64,000 nt of DNA from Curvibacter sp. (lineage in GTDB: Bacteria; Pseudomonadota; Gammaproteobacteria; Burkholderiales; Burkholderiaceae_C). Each line of letters opens with the position of its first letter. The stretch's first letter is position 1. The stretch is from assembly GCA_004293725.1 (NCBI GenBank), contig REAW01000013.1, positions 65,037 through 129,036 of the forward strand, given 5' to 3'. Under the pieces are notes generated by a model that had not been told where the DNA came from, ran no database searches, and worked only from the letters and a program-made list of their open reading frames with translations. This document shows positions 35,032-44,762 of the stretch, one piece after another. Position numbers and translations under genes: made by a program.

Positions 35032-37971
35032 TCAATGCAAAACTGCGGGCGGGGCGTCCTGAAACAAGGGAAGCGTCGAGTCAGCCTGGGTTTGTAGCTG
35101 CTTGATGAACGCGAAAATATCCGGGTCTTCAATAAAGTCTGCACCACTGGTAGCGGCCAAAATTCGCTCAGGGTCCACGGGTTTACTGATTCCATAGCCC
35201 TGCGCATAGTCAATGCCTGCGTCAACCAAGGCACGGATGGTGGCCAAATCTTCGGCAAACTCCCCGACGGATTTCATTCCCAAGCTGTTCACCAATCCAC
35301 CAATCGCCGCGATGATGGCCATGCCCGCTTGACTGCGTGTGGCATCCCGAACCAGCGAGCCATCCAGCTTGAGCGCATCGACTGACAAATCCTTGAGATA
35401 CCCAAACGAAGAATAGCCCGCGCCAAAATCATCCAGCCCTACCTTGGCCCCCATGCTGCGCACGCGGTCGATAAAGCGTTGCATGTTGCGCATGTCCGTG
35501 ATGGCCACGGTTTCTGTGATCTCCAGGCAAATCTTGGCCAAGGCCACGGGGTGTTGTTCAAACAACGTAAACAACTCGGCGGTAAACGATTCGTCATTGA
35601 GCGAGCCGCCTGACAGGTTGAGCCCAATAAAATGGGTTTGCTGCAATGACTGGGCATGGCGCTCAATCCATTCGATGGCGGTGGTCACGACCCATCGGTC
35701 AATGATCGCCGTTTTGCCGTGTGCCTCTGCTGCTTCGATGATGGTGCCAGCCGGAACCACCGTTCCATCCGGCTTGCGCAAGCGCACCAAAATCTCGAAA
35801 TTCAATGAGTCAAAAGGGCGGCTCAGCGATATCTCTGGCTGCATCACCAAGAACAAACCTTGCGGTGTTTCGCCCCGCTCCAAACAATTGATCAGGTCCA
35901 ACTCATCTTGGTGCTGCTGAAAAAACCGGTCGCCAGATTCCATCACCACCAACCGCTGGGTGCTACGCTTCTTGGCCATGCGGCACAGGGTATCGGCTGC
36001 AGACATGATGTCTTTGAGGGGCGACTGGGCAAACTGTGCGGTGCCCACCAAACCACCGGATACGTCGAGTGAAAAACTCTGGTTGTCGATCTGGAACGGC
36101 GCGGACCCAATCAACATGGCAATGCTGTTGCAGCTGAGTTCACTCTCTGCCATGCTGGGGCGGGAGAACACAATCACAAACTCATCCCCCCCCACCCGTG
36201 CCAACCGGTCGTCGGGCTGCAGGACACTGGCCATGCGCTCTGCAACCTGCATGAGCACGTTGTCACCTGCGGTGTGGCCATAGAGGTCGTTGATGAGCTT
36301 GAACCGGTCCAGGTCAAAGTAAGCCAGGGCACTGGGATGGTAGTTTGGCTTGGCAGTTTCCTGAGCCAGGCCACGCAGGTTCAAACACCCGGTCAGAGGG
36401 TCATGGCTGGCCAAATACTCCAGGCGCTCATTAATTTGCACGCGCTCGGTAATGTCTTGCAGCGAACATTCGATGATATTGCCATCGACCGAAGATGCCT
36501 TGATCGCCAACCAGCTTTGGGCCCCGTTGCCGGGCAGCAAGTTCTGGGTTTGTAAATCAATCGAAGTCTTGCCCGGCGCATGGTGCAAGGCCATGATCTG
36601 CCGCACAACAGGAGCTTCAAATAGCTGGCTCAACAGCAACGACCCATCGAGCGTCACCAGCCGCACCATGGTGTGAAACGCTGGATTGGCCTTGATGATT
36701 TGCTGCTCCAAACCAACGGTGAATAGGCCCACGGGAGAATCCAGGTACGCGGCCTCCAACAATTTCTGGGCACGCAGATTCTGCAGGCGGTGGGCGCGCA
36801 TGTGCTCAGCCACAGCCGCCGACGCCAGTAAGGCCGAGGCGAGGGCTGCAGTCACGCTGTTTAGCCCTGCCAAGAGCCCGCGATGCCCCGTCGCAGCCGC
36901 AAACACTTCACTCACAGAGGCGATCAGTGTTATGACAATAGAAGCTGCGTACCAAGCCGCAACACGCGAGTGGGTTTTGCGCAGAATTTTGACCGAGTAG
37001 ACGAGCACCATCGCTACTAATGAAAACGTCCCGCCCCAAAGAAAGGGCAGGATTTGCTCGTACTCCAAGAACGGGCAGACTGCAATGATTGCTACCGCGC
37101 TGAACTGGTGCAGCGTCAGAAGCCTACCAGCTTTGACCTCCTGCAACTCCGTTTTAAACAACGCGCTGAACAGCCCGATGCTCATGGCGTAGTACATACA
37201 CAAGACCCACTGGCGCGAAAAAATCACCCACTCCGGATCGACGGGATACCCAAACAACTGCAAGTCGGTGCCCGCGGACAAGCCCGCCATGCGCATATTG
37301 AGCAGCAGCCAGCCCACAAACATCCAATACAGGGCACTGCGGTTGACGATGGCGGTGAGCAGCATAAAGATGGCCAACACCCCAATGCCGGCCTCCAGCA
37401 TCACGCCTGTTTTCTGGTGCTGCACCTGGGCTGCGGCCAAGGCTTTGGGCTGCCACGCTTCGGCAGAAATTTTGGCCGGTCCGCGGTTCGCCGCACGGCA
37501 CACCACGTTCCAAGGCAACGGTTGGTCCACCACATGCAACGCAAACCCACCCCGGCTGACATGCATGGCGCCAGACACTGCAGTTCGATCCCCCGTTCCC
37601 AGCAACTCCCCAGTTTGCAGATTCCAGCAGCTCAGGGTTGCAGCGTGGCGAGAAGGAAATTCAATTTCAATGGGGCTATTGGCCGCAGTCTCGGGCACGC
37701 GCAATGAAAACCAAAAATTGCGGGTAGATCGCCGGGTTTCTGCCGAGAGGACTGCCGGCAATGGCTCCAGTCTCTGGGCCGCAGCTTGCAGCGTTAGGGC
37801 ATCTCTTTCATCCAACTCTTCCCAAACTTGAAGGGGGAGCGGGGTGCCTTGCGGGGTTTTGGTTTGCCCAAGTTGCCAGAACAATGCAAAAGTTGCGAGC
37901 GCCACCAACACGGCCGGGAACACCCACGTAGTGAATCGGTCCAGCAGAATACCAACGACTTTTCCAGTCAT
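35032..37971 (-). CDS. 7TM-PAS-GGDEF-EAL bifunctional diguanylate cyclase/phosphodiesterase
   Basis: 979 aa; ARVGGDEFVIVF; EAL catalytic set: EILVRLR, LNLSGGSL, LEITET, LDDFGAGYSSF, KLDGSLV. Confidence 0.93.
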   Translation of the reverse strand: MTGKVVGILLDRFTTWVFPAVLVALATFALFWQLGQTKTPQGTPLPLQVWEELDERDALTLQAAAQRLEPLPAVLSAETRRSTRNFWFSLRVPETAANSPIEIEFPSRHAATLSCWNLQTGELLGTGDRTAVSGAMHVSRGGFALHVVDQPLPWNVVCRAANRGPAKISAEAWQPKALAAAQVQHQKTGVMLEAGIGVLAIFMLLTAIVNRSALYWMFVGWLLLNMRMAGLSAGTDLQLFGYPVDPEWVIFSRQWVLCMYYAMSIGLFSALFKTELQEVKAGRLLTLHQFSAVAIIAVCPFLEYEQILPFLWGGTFSLVAMVLVYSVKILRKTHSRVAAWYAASIVITLIASVSEVFAAATGHRGLLAGLNSVTAALASALLASAAVAEHMRAHRLQNLRAQKLLEAAYLDSPVGLFTVGLEQQIIKANPAFHTMVRLVTLDGSLLLSQLFEAPVVRQIMALHHAPGKTSIDLQTQNLLPGNGAQSWLAIKASSVDGNIIECSLQDITERVQINERLEYLASHDPLTGCLNLRGLAQETAKPNYHPSALAYFDLDRFKLINDLYGHTAGDNVLMQVAERMASVLQPDDRLARVGGDEFVIVFSRPSMAESELSCNSIAMLIGSAPFQIDNQSFSLDVSGGLVGTAQFAQSPLKDIMSAADTLCRMAKKRSTQRLVVMESGDRFFQQHQDELDLINCLERGETPQGLFLVMQPEISLSRPFDSLNFEILVRLRKPDGTVVPAGTIIEAAEAHGKTAIIDRWVVTTAIEWIERHAQSLQQTHFIGLNLSGGSLNDESFTAELFTLFEQHPVALAKICLEITETVAITDMRNMQRFIDRVRSMGAKVGLDDFGAGYSSFGYLKDLSVDALKLDGSLVRDATRSQAGMAIIAAIGGLVNSLGMKSVGEFAEDLATIRALVDAGIDYAQGYGISKPVDPERILAATSGADFIEDPDIFAFIKQLQTQADSTLPLFQDAPPAVLH

Positions 37972-38196
37972 GCCTTTTCTTGTGCCAGTAGTAGTCAGAC
38001 TCGGGTTTCACCCGATGTAGTTTCATGGAAGGTACGCGCCAACGAGCGCGACAACGACTATGCCATGAGTGGACACCCCCTTAAGGGCTCCGAGGCCTGA
38101 CTCGTGTGTTCCACCCCTTGGAGTGCGGCAAAAAACACACACTTTGCCCCCACGTGGGGCCTGCATGAATGGGAGTGACGAGGAAGAGACGACTGA

Positions 38197-38667
38197 TTAG
38201 GCGAATACGTTGAGTTTGGCGACCGCTTGTTTGAAGCTGCCAAAGCGACTGCCTTGCAGGGCATCGGGCTTGTTGTAGGAGGCTGTGTTTCCGTGTGAAG
38301 TGGCTTTGCCGATATCAAAGTCACGCAAGATGCTGACCGCTGATGCCACGAACTGTTCTGCCGGGGTCTGGTCCATCGCTGCGCTGGCCCGACCGGCAAC
38401 AACGCCCTCGCGGGTGTAGACGCCGCTTGCACGCGTTTTTTCGCTCTCGCCCAAAGCCAGCGTTACCCCAACGCTAGGTATTGCGGTTGTCGGAGCGGGT
38501 TCGATAGGCTGGGTTGCTGTGGCTTTGCGACCAGGGGTCGGACTCTCGTTGGCCGATGTTGCGCCCGCATGGCCAGGCTCGGAGGGCAATGCGTCGGGCT
38601 TGACCGCAGCACCCGATGTGCCGGGCGTATTGGGCGGAAAAATGAGGTTCAGGCGGTTGATTTGCAT
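38197..38667 (-). CDS. conserved hypothetical protein
   Basis: MQINRLNLIFPPNTPGTSG...PAEQFVASAVSILRDFDIGKA...; good coding character, no recognised domain. Confidence 0.55.
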   Translation of the reverse strand: MQINRLNLIFPPNTPGTSGAAVKPDALPSEPGHAGATSANESPTPGRKATATQPIEPAPTTAIPSVGVTLALGESEKTRASGVYTREGVVAGRASAAMDQTPAEQFVASAVSILRDFDIGKATSHGNTASYNKPDALQGSRFGSFKQAVAKLNVFA

Positions 38668-38787
38668 GGCGGGCCCCAAAGGGTGGTGCGTCCCCCAAGT
38701 GTGGCCAGGCCCGGAACAACCCAAGCAAAAAATAAAGGCCGAAAAGCGCTGTTTTCCCCTCCCTTGGCCAAACTCTAAAATGGGACG

Positions 38788-40797
38788 GTGAACGCACCGC
38801 ACTCCTCCCTCCCCCGCCGCCCCATCCGCGAACTCCCCGACGAACTCATCAGCCAGATAGCGGCGGGTGAGGTCGTGGAACGCCCGGCCAGCGTAGTTCG
38901 CGAACTGGTGGACAACGCACTGGACGCGGGTGCCACCCAAGTCACATTGCGGCTGCTGGCGGGCGGAGTACGGTTGATCAGTGTGGAAGACGACGGCCAG
39001 GGGATCTTGCGCGACGAGCTACCCATAGCCTTCAAGCGTCACGCCACCAGCAAGATTGGCAATCTGCGCGACCTGGAAAGCGTCGCCACCATGGGCTTTC
39101 GGGGTGAGGCGCTTGCCGCTATTAATTCCATAGCTGATTGCGCAATACTATCAAGGGCTAGCGGCCTGAATGATGCATTTTTACTGGATGGCCGTACCGG
39201 CGAACTGCGCCCGGTCGCCCGCGGCCAAGGCACAACAGTGGAGGTGAAAGAACTGTTCTACAGCACGCCTGCGCGCCGAAAGTTTCTCAAAACCGATGCC
39301 ACCGAGTTGGCCCATTGCATCGAATCGGTGCGCCGCCATGCCCTGGCCCGCCCGGATGTGGGCTTTGCCATCTGGCATGAGGGCAAGCTGGTGGAGCAGT
39401 GGCGCCGCTGCCTGGACACACCCATGGCGGATGCAGCCCCCGACGCCGTGATCGCTGCGCTGGACCAACGCTTGAGCGATGTGCTCGGCCCTGAATTTTT
39501 GGCCCAGAGCGTGCGGGTGGACTGGCATAGCAAACAGACCAACGAGTTCAACCAACCCGCCCTGCGCGTGTGGGGCCGCGCTGGCGTACCGGACGCCGCC
39601 CGCTCGCGCGCCGACCAACAGTTTTGTTACGTCAACGGCCGCTTTGTACGCGACAAGGTGCTCACCCATGCCGCCCGAAGCGCCTACGAAGATGTGCTGC
39701 ATCGCAACCGCCAGCCGGTCTACACCCTCTACGTAGCCATGGACCCGACGCGGGTGGACGTGAACGTGCACCCCACCAAAATTGAAGTGCGCTTTCGCGA
39801 CAGCCGCGAAGTGCACCAAGCTGTGCGCCACGCCGTAGAAGACACGCTCGCTGCGCCACGCGCCGCTGCTGCGGCAGGCGCCGCAGATGGTCAGGCAAAC
39901 GCCCCCTCGTTACTGGCGCAGCCCGGAAATTACGTGTCAGGACTTGGGGTTTTGCCAAAGGCACCTGCAGCCCCCATGTACAGTGCGCAACCAGCTATCA
40001 AATTTGAAGCAAATGCGGGCCTGATCGGACACCGCGTAAGCGATATAAGCGCCCTTTGGCAAAGCCCCCCCAACAACCAGGACGGTTGGGCTGCAGAGGG
40101 ATTTGCGCAGGTAAAGGAGGAGACCGCAAAGCGGGCGGGGGACACGGAGCAAAACCCTCTGCAGCCCAGCCGCCCCGCGAACAAAGAGGAAGTCTGGCCC
40201 CTGGGCCGCGCCATCGCCCAGCTGCAAGGCGTCTACATCCTGGCAGAAAACAACCAGGGCCTGGTCATCGTGGACATGCACGCGGCCCACGAACGCATCG
40301 TCTACGAGCGGCTCAAAACGCAGATCAGCCTCACCGCACCCGACGGCAGCGTGCATCCACTGGCTAGCCAACCCCTGCTGATCCCTGCCACCTTTGCTGC
40401 CACCCCAGACGAAGTGGCCACGGCCGAAGCACATGTGGCCACACTCCACACACTGGGCCTGGAAATCAGCCCCTTCTCCCCCAAAACCCTGGCTGTGCGT
40501 GCCGTACCCACCACCCTGGCGCAGGGCGACGCAGTAGAACTGGCGCGTAGCGTCTTAGCCGAGTTGGCCCAGCACGACGCCAGCACCGTCATCCAGCGCG
40601 CGCAAAACGAAATCCTGGGCACCATGGCCTGCCACGGCGCCGTGCGCGCCAACCGCAAACTCACGGTTGAAGAAATGAACGCCCTGCTGCGCGACATGGA
40701 AGCCACTGAGCGCAGCGACCAGTGCAACCACGGCCGCCCCACTTGGCGCCAACTTACGCTGAAGGAGTTGGACGGACTGTTTCTGAGGGGACGCTGA
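38788..40797 (+). CDS. mutL: DNA mismatch repair protein MutL
   Basis: IRELPDELISQIAAGEVVERPASVVRELVDNALDAGATQ; GTG start. Confidence 0.97.
   Translation: MNAPHSSLPRRPIRELPDELISQIAAGEVVERPASVVRELVDNALDAGATQVTLRLLAGGVRLISVEDDGQGILRDELPIAFKRHATSKIGNLRDLESVATMGFRGEALAAINSIADCAILSRASGLNDAFLLDGRTGELRPVARGQGTTVEVKELFYSTPARRKFLKTDATELAHCIESVRRHALARPDVGFAIWHEGKLVEQWRRCLDTPMADAAPDAVIAALDQRLSDVLGPEFLAQSVRVDWHSKQTNEFNQPALRVWGRAGVPDAARSRADQQFCYVNGRFVRDKVLTHAARSAYEDVLHRNRQPVYTLYVAMDPTRVDVNVHPTKIEVRFRDSREVHQAVRHAVEDTLAAPRAAAAAGAADGQANAPSLLAQPGNYVSGLGVLPKAPAAPMYSAQPAIKFEANAGLIGHRVSDISALWQSPPNNQDGWAAEGFAQVKEETAKRAGDTEQNPLQPSRPANKEEVWPLGRAIAQLQGVYILAENNQGLVIVDMHAAHERIVYERLKTQISLTAPDGSVHPLASQPLLIPATFAATPDEVATAEAHVATLHTLGLEISPFSPKTLAVRAVPTTLAQGDAVELARSVLAELAQHDASTVIQRAQNEILGTMACHGAVRANRKLTVEEMNALLRDMEATERSDQCNHGRPTWRQLTLKELDGLFLRGR
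39118..39166 (+). repeat. interspersed repeat copy E (inside mutL)
   Basis: GCTATTAATTCCATAGCTGATTGCGCAATACTATCAAGGGCTAGCGGCC. Confidence 0.75.
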
Positions 40798-41534
40798 TGC
40801 ACCCCGCGCCAGGCCTGAGCCAAGACGCGCGTGCCGCTGAATCGGCACTCTTCGCGCTGGCCGATGCTGGCAAAGCCGTGACAGCAGCGCGCTACTTCCA
40901 GTGCGGCCCTAGCCAGTATGGCGAAGGCGATGCGTTTCTGGGTATCCGCGTGCCCGTCATCCGCGAAACGGCGCGCCAGTTCAACACCCTCACGCTGGAA
41001 GACTGCGCCGCCTTGCTGCAGTCGCCCTACAACGAGGTGCGCTTGCTTGCGTTGGATGTGATGGTGCGGCGTTTCACCAAAGGCAAGACTGATGTGCGGA
41101 CCGCCGTGTATGACTGTTTCATGCAACACCGGGACCGCATCAACAACTGGAATCTTGTCGACGGATCCGCGCCCTATATCAGTGGCCCTTATTTGTTGAA
41201 GCGCGATCGAAGCGTGCTCTGGGAGTTAGCCTGTTCCCGGGTTCTGTGGGACCGACGCATCGCGGTGCTCAGCACCTTCGCTTTCATCCGCGCTGGCGAC
41301 TTGGACGATGCGCTCAAGCTCTACGCCCAACTGCTTACCGACCCGCACGACCTCATGCACAAGGCCTGCGGCTGGATGCTGCGCGAACTGGGCAAACGCG
41401 ACCCAGCGCGCCTGCTGGCGTTTCTGCAAAGGCACTACGCCGCCCTGCCCCGTACCACCCTGCGCTATGCCATAGAGAAGTTCACTCCAAGCCAGCGACG
41501 CGTCTTGTTACTGGGCGACTTCACCCGCGTTTGA
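40797..41534 (+). CDS. DNA alkylation repair (AlkD/HEAT-like) protein
   Basis: YFQCGPSQYGEGDAFLGIRVPVIRETARQF...INNWNLVDGSAPYI; overlaps mutL stop. Confidence 0.92.
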   Translation: MHPAPGLSQDARAAESALFALADAGKAVTAARYFQCGPSQYGEGDAFLGIRVPVIRETARQFNTLTLEDCAALLQSPYNEVRLLALDVMVRRFTKGKTDVRTAVYDCFMQHRDRINNWNLVDGSAPYISGPYLLKRDRSVLWELACSRVLWDRRIAVLSTFAFIRAGDLDDALKLYAQLLTDPHDLMHKACGWMLRELGKRDPARLLAFLQRHYAALPRTTLRYAIEKFTPSQRRVLLLGDFTRV

Positions 41535-41543
41535 ACGCCCCAC

Positions 41544-42593
41544 TCAGTATTTGAGTGCTGTGCTTTTGCCCCAAAACACCCGGTACGCAAACACCGTGTA
41601 GCCAATGATGACCGGCAACACAATCACGGTCCCATAGAAAATCACCATCAATGCCTCGGGGGAGCTGGCGGCATTCCACACGGTAAGTTTGTCCACCACC
41701 AGCCACGGGAACAGGCTGTAGGCCAAGCCATAGAAGGCCAACAAGAACACCCCCACGGTGCTGGCAAACGGCACGGCGGCGCCGTACTGGTTGTTTTGCG
41801 CCAGACGGGTGGGCAGGCGCTTCAAGCTGCGCGCCATCACTACAAACAGCGCTACCGTCATGGCCGGAATCGGCAGCAACATCACCACATTGGGAAAGCT
41901 GAACCACTTGTCAAAAATACGCGGGCTGACCCATGGGGTCGCCAGAGAAATGGCGGCAACGCCTGCAGCCGTCAGCCACAGGCTGGCTTGCGCCCAGCGC
42001 ACCGCCTTCAACTGCAATGCGCCCTCGGTCTTCATGATGAGCCAGCCCGCTCCCAGCAAGCAATAGGCGGCCACCAAGCACAGGCCAATCAGCGCATTGA
42101 AGAGCTGGCTGCCCCAGTCGGTTGCAAAACCATTGACCAAGCCCCCCAACATGAACCCCTGCGACCACCCCGCCAAGAGTGAGCCGGCATAAAACGCCCG
42201 GTCCCACAGCGGCTTGTGTTCCGCGCGCGCTTTCACGCGAAAGTCGAACGCCACACCGCGCAACGTGAGTCCCACCAGCATCAATGCCACGGGCAAATAC
42301 AAGGCCCCCAAAATAACGCCGTGCGCCATGGGAAACGCCACCAGCAACACACCCACCCCTAGCACCAGCCAGGTTTCGTTGGCATCCCAAAAAGGGCCAA
42401 TGCTGGCAATCATGGTGTCCTTTTGTTCCTCGTCATCGGCCCGGCGCAGGAGCACGCCCACACCCAAGTCGTAACCATCCAGGATCACATAGGCCAGCAT
42501 GGACAGCGCCATCACCAGCGCAAACACCAAGGGCAGCCAGCCGGCGGGCTGACTCAGGTCGGGCACGGTCAGCAGGTTGTTGGGCTCAAGCAT
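41544..42593 (-). CDS. cydB: cytochrome bd-type ubiquinol oxidase subunit II
   Basis: MALSMLAYVILDGYDLGVGVLLRRADDEEQKDTMIASIGPFWDANETWLVLGVGVLL. Confidence 0.94.
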   Translation of the reverse strand: MLEPNNLLTVPDLSQPAGWLPLVFALVMALSMLAYVILDGYDLGVGVLLRRADDEEQKDTMIASIGPFWDANETWLVLGVGVLLVAFPMAHGVILGALYLPVALMLVGLTLRGVAFDFRVKARAEHKPLWDRAFYAGSLLAGWSQGFMLGGLVNGFATDWGSQLFNALIGLCLVAAYCLLGAGWLIMKTEGALQLKAVRWAQASLWLTAAGVAAISLATPWVSPRIFDKWFSFPNVVMLLPIPAMTVALFVVMARSLKRLPTRLAQNNQYGAAVPFASTVGVFLLAFYGLAYSLFPWLVVDKLTVWNAASSPEALMVIFYGTVIVLPVIIGYTVFAYRVFWGKSTALKY

Positions 42594-43911
42594 GGGCCAC
42601 CTCCATATCAGTTTTGGCCGCCTTGCGTGCCAGATAAAACACCACCCGCACATAGGCAAGCAGCAAGACTGCGTACAGCGTGAGGTACATGGCCAGCGTG
42701 AGCGCGATATTGCTGGCGGGCACCGTGGACGCTGCCTGCGCCGTAGTCAAAACGCCGTATACCAGCCAGGGTTGGCGACCGATTTCTGTCACGTACCAGC
42801 CCGCCAGCACCGCAACCCAGCCCGAGAAGGTCATGCCCACCATCACGCGCGCCAGCCACGGCTGCAGGCCGCGCTTGCGCACCTGCCATACCGCCAGCCA
42901 ACTCACGCCGAGCATGAGCAGGCCCACCCCCACCATGACCCGAAACGCCCAAAACACCGGGGCCACAGGCGGGTGTTTGTCACCAAACTCCTTGATACCC
43001 TTGACCTCGCCATTCCAGTCATGCGTGAGGTAAAACGATGCGAGTTTGGGGATGGAGACTTCGAACTTGTTGGTCTGGCTGGCTTGGTCAGGCAGCGCAA
43101 ACAACACGGCGGGCGCGCCCTTTTGGGTTTCCCAAATGCCTTCCATGGCGGCCAGTTTGGCAGGTTGGTGCTGCAGAGTGTTGAGGCCATGCAGGTCGCC
43201 CACCACAATTTGCACCGGTATCAGCAGCGCCGCCACATACAACCCGGTGCGCAACGACGCCTGTACCGGGGCGCCCTTGTCACCTAGCAACCAGCGGTAG
43301 GCACTCAAACCCGCGAGCAAGAAGGCCACCGTCAGGCCCGACGCAATCAGCATGTGCGCCATGCGGTAGGGGAATGACGGGTTGAAAATCACTGCCATCC
43401 AGCTCGTCACATGCGCCTGGCCATTGACCATCTCAAAGCCCGCAGGGGTGTGCATCCACGAGTTGAGCGCCAGAATCCAAAAGGCCGAGGCCGTGGTTCC
43501 AGCGGCCACCAAAAAGGTGGCGATGGTGTGCACCCGCTCACTCACCCGCCCCCGGCCAAACAGCATGATGCCCAGCATGGTGGCCTCCAGAAAAAAGGCG
43601 GTCAGCACTTCGTAGGCCAAGAGGGGCCCCGCCACGTTACCCACCGTGTTCATGAAGCCCGGCCAGTTGGTGCCGAACTGGAAACTCATGGTGATACCGC
43701 TGACCACCCCCAACGCAAAGGTCAGCGCAAACACCTTGACCCAAAACTGGTAGGCGTCCATCCAGTGTTGCTGGCCGGTCGCGTTAAAGCGGGTTTTGAA
43801 AAACAGCAGCACCCAGCCCATGCCAATGCTGATGGTGGGGAACAAGATGTGGAAACTGATGTTGGCCGCAAACTGGATACGCGCCAACACGACCGGGTCA
43901 AAACTGTCCAT
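42586..43911 (-). CDS. cydA: cytochrome bd-type ubiquinol oxidase subunit I (short Q-loop, CIO-like)
   Basis: MDSFDPVVLARIQFAANISFHILFPTISIGMGWVLLFFK; 441 aa. Confidence 0.94.
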   Translation of the reverse strand: MDSFDPVVLARIQFAANISFHILFPTISIGMGWVLLFFKTRFNATGQQHWMDAYQFWVKVFALTFALGVVSGITMSFQFGTNWPGFMNTVGNVAGPLLAYEVLTAFFLEATMLGIMLFGRGRVSERVHTIATFLVAAGTTASAFWILALNSWMHTPAGFEMVNGQAHVTSWMAVIFNPSFPYRMAHMLIASGLTVAFLLAGLSAYRWLLGDKGAPVQASLRTGLYVAALLIPVQIVVGDLHGLNTLQHQPAKLAAMEGIWETQKGAPAVLFALPDQASQTNKFEVSIPKLASFYLTHDWNGEVKGIKEFGDKHPPVAPVFWAFRVMVGVGLLMLGVSWLAVWQVRKRGLQPWLARVMVGMTFSGWVAVLAGWYVTEIGRQPWLVYGVLTTAQAASTVPASNIALTLAMYLTLYAVLLLAYVRVVFYLARKAAKTDMEVAHA

Positions 43912-44527
43912 CGTCGTCTCCCTTTGTAGGTGTTGCAGGTGCAACGGCAGGTTGCTTGATGGGCTCTGCTGAGGGTTTGCCTGTGAACACCTGTTTCACG
44001 CGGTCTTTCATTTCCAGCAGCTTTTGCACTTGCGAGCCCATCTTCATCAGGCTGGCCAGCGTTTCGGAGTCCATTTTTTGCACATCGTCGAGCCAGTCGG
44101 TCATCAGCTCGATGAAGTTGTGCATTTGTTTCATGCGTTCCTGGGCGTGAATATCGTCGGCCACGCTCGGCTGCTCCATCAGCGCATCCCGCAGCATGCT
44201 CAGGGTTGGGTCAATCTCGCGTTTGCGCCGCTCGGCGGCCAAGGTGCGGAAGATGGCCCACACATCCTCGGGTGCTTGAAAGTACTCGCGCCGGTCATTG
44301 GGTTGGTGAATCAGCCGCACCAGATTCCAGGACTGCAGCTCCTTGAGCCCCATGCTGACGTTGGATCGCGAAAAACCCAGCGCATCCCCTACCTCATCCG
44401 CATTCAGGGGTTTGGCCGATACATACAACAAGGCATAAATTTGGCCCACCGTGCGGTTGATGCCCCAGCGGCTGCCCATTTCGCCAAAATGCAGCACAAA
44501 ACGCTGCGTGAGGGGGGGGAGGTTCAT
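43898..44527 (-). CDS. GbsR/MarR family transcriptional regulator
   Basis: GRTVGQIYALLYVSAKPLNADEVGDALGFSRSNVSMGLKELQSWNLVRL wHTH; 3' end overlaps cydA start. Confidence 0.9.
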   Translation of the reverse strand: MNLPPLTQRFVLHFGEMGSRWGINRTVGQIYALLYVSAKPLNADEVGDALGFSRSNVSMGLKELQSWNLVRLIHQPNDRREYFQAPEDVWAIFRTLAAERRKREIDPTLSMLRDALMEQPSVADDIHAQERMKQMHNFIELMTDWLDDVQKMDSETLASLMKMGSQVQKLLEMKDRVKQVFTGKPSAEPIKQPAVAPATPTKGDDDGQF

Positions 44528-44538
44528 GGTTCTGGTCT

Positions 44539-44574
44539 TTCCTGAATTTTCAGTATTTTCTGAAAACTCAGGAA
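44539..44574. promoter_or_regulatory. operator-like inverted repeat upstream of the GbsR/MarR gene
   Basis: TTCCTGAATTTTCAG-TATTTT-CTGAAAACTCAGGAA; 14 of 15 paired positions; starts 12 bp upstream of the ATG. Confidence 0.65.
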
Positions 44575-44654
44575 TTAACGAACAAAGACCTGATTAACCT
44601 TGACTTGACGCAAGGGTTATTCGCCTTGATTTTTGACGTCAAATGGGCCTTTCA

Positions 44655-44693
44655 GGCCGTGGATACTGCGATAGTAGCTACTCTTTCAATAGC
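44655..44693 (-). repeat. interspersed repeat copy F (intergenic, GbsR/kinase)
   Basis: GCTATTGAAAGAGTAGCTACTATCGCAGTATCCACGGCC. Confidence 0.65.
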
Positions 44694-44762
44694 ATTTCTC
44701 CTGCAACCGCGGTGCATGAGCGGCTGGGCGCCCTGCTCCGCGCCCGCCCTATCTGATTCCAT

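Noticed and set aside
35086-35110. GTAGCTGCTTG string in the EAL protein gene resembling the repeat core
   Set aside because: Neighbouring repeat segments are absent; the match is too short.
39994-40022. Possible further repeat copy in mutL (GCTATCAAATTTGAAGCAAATGCGGGCC)
   Set aside because: Only the first arm and a short downstream match; lacks the GCGCA core and the 3' GGGCTAGAGGCC block, so could be chance.
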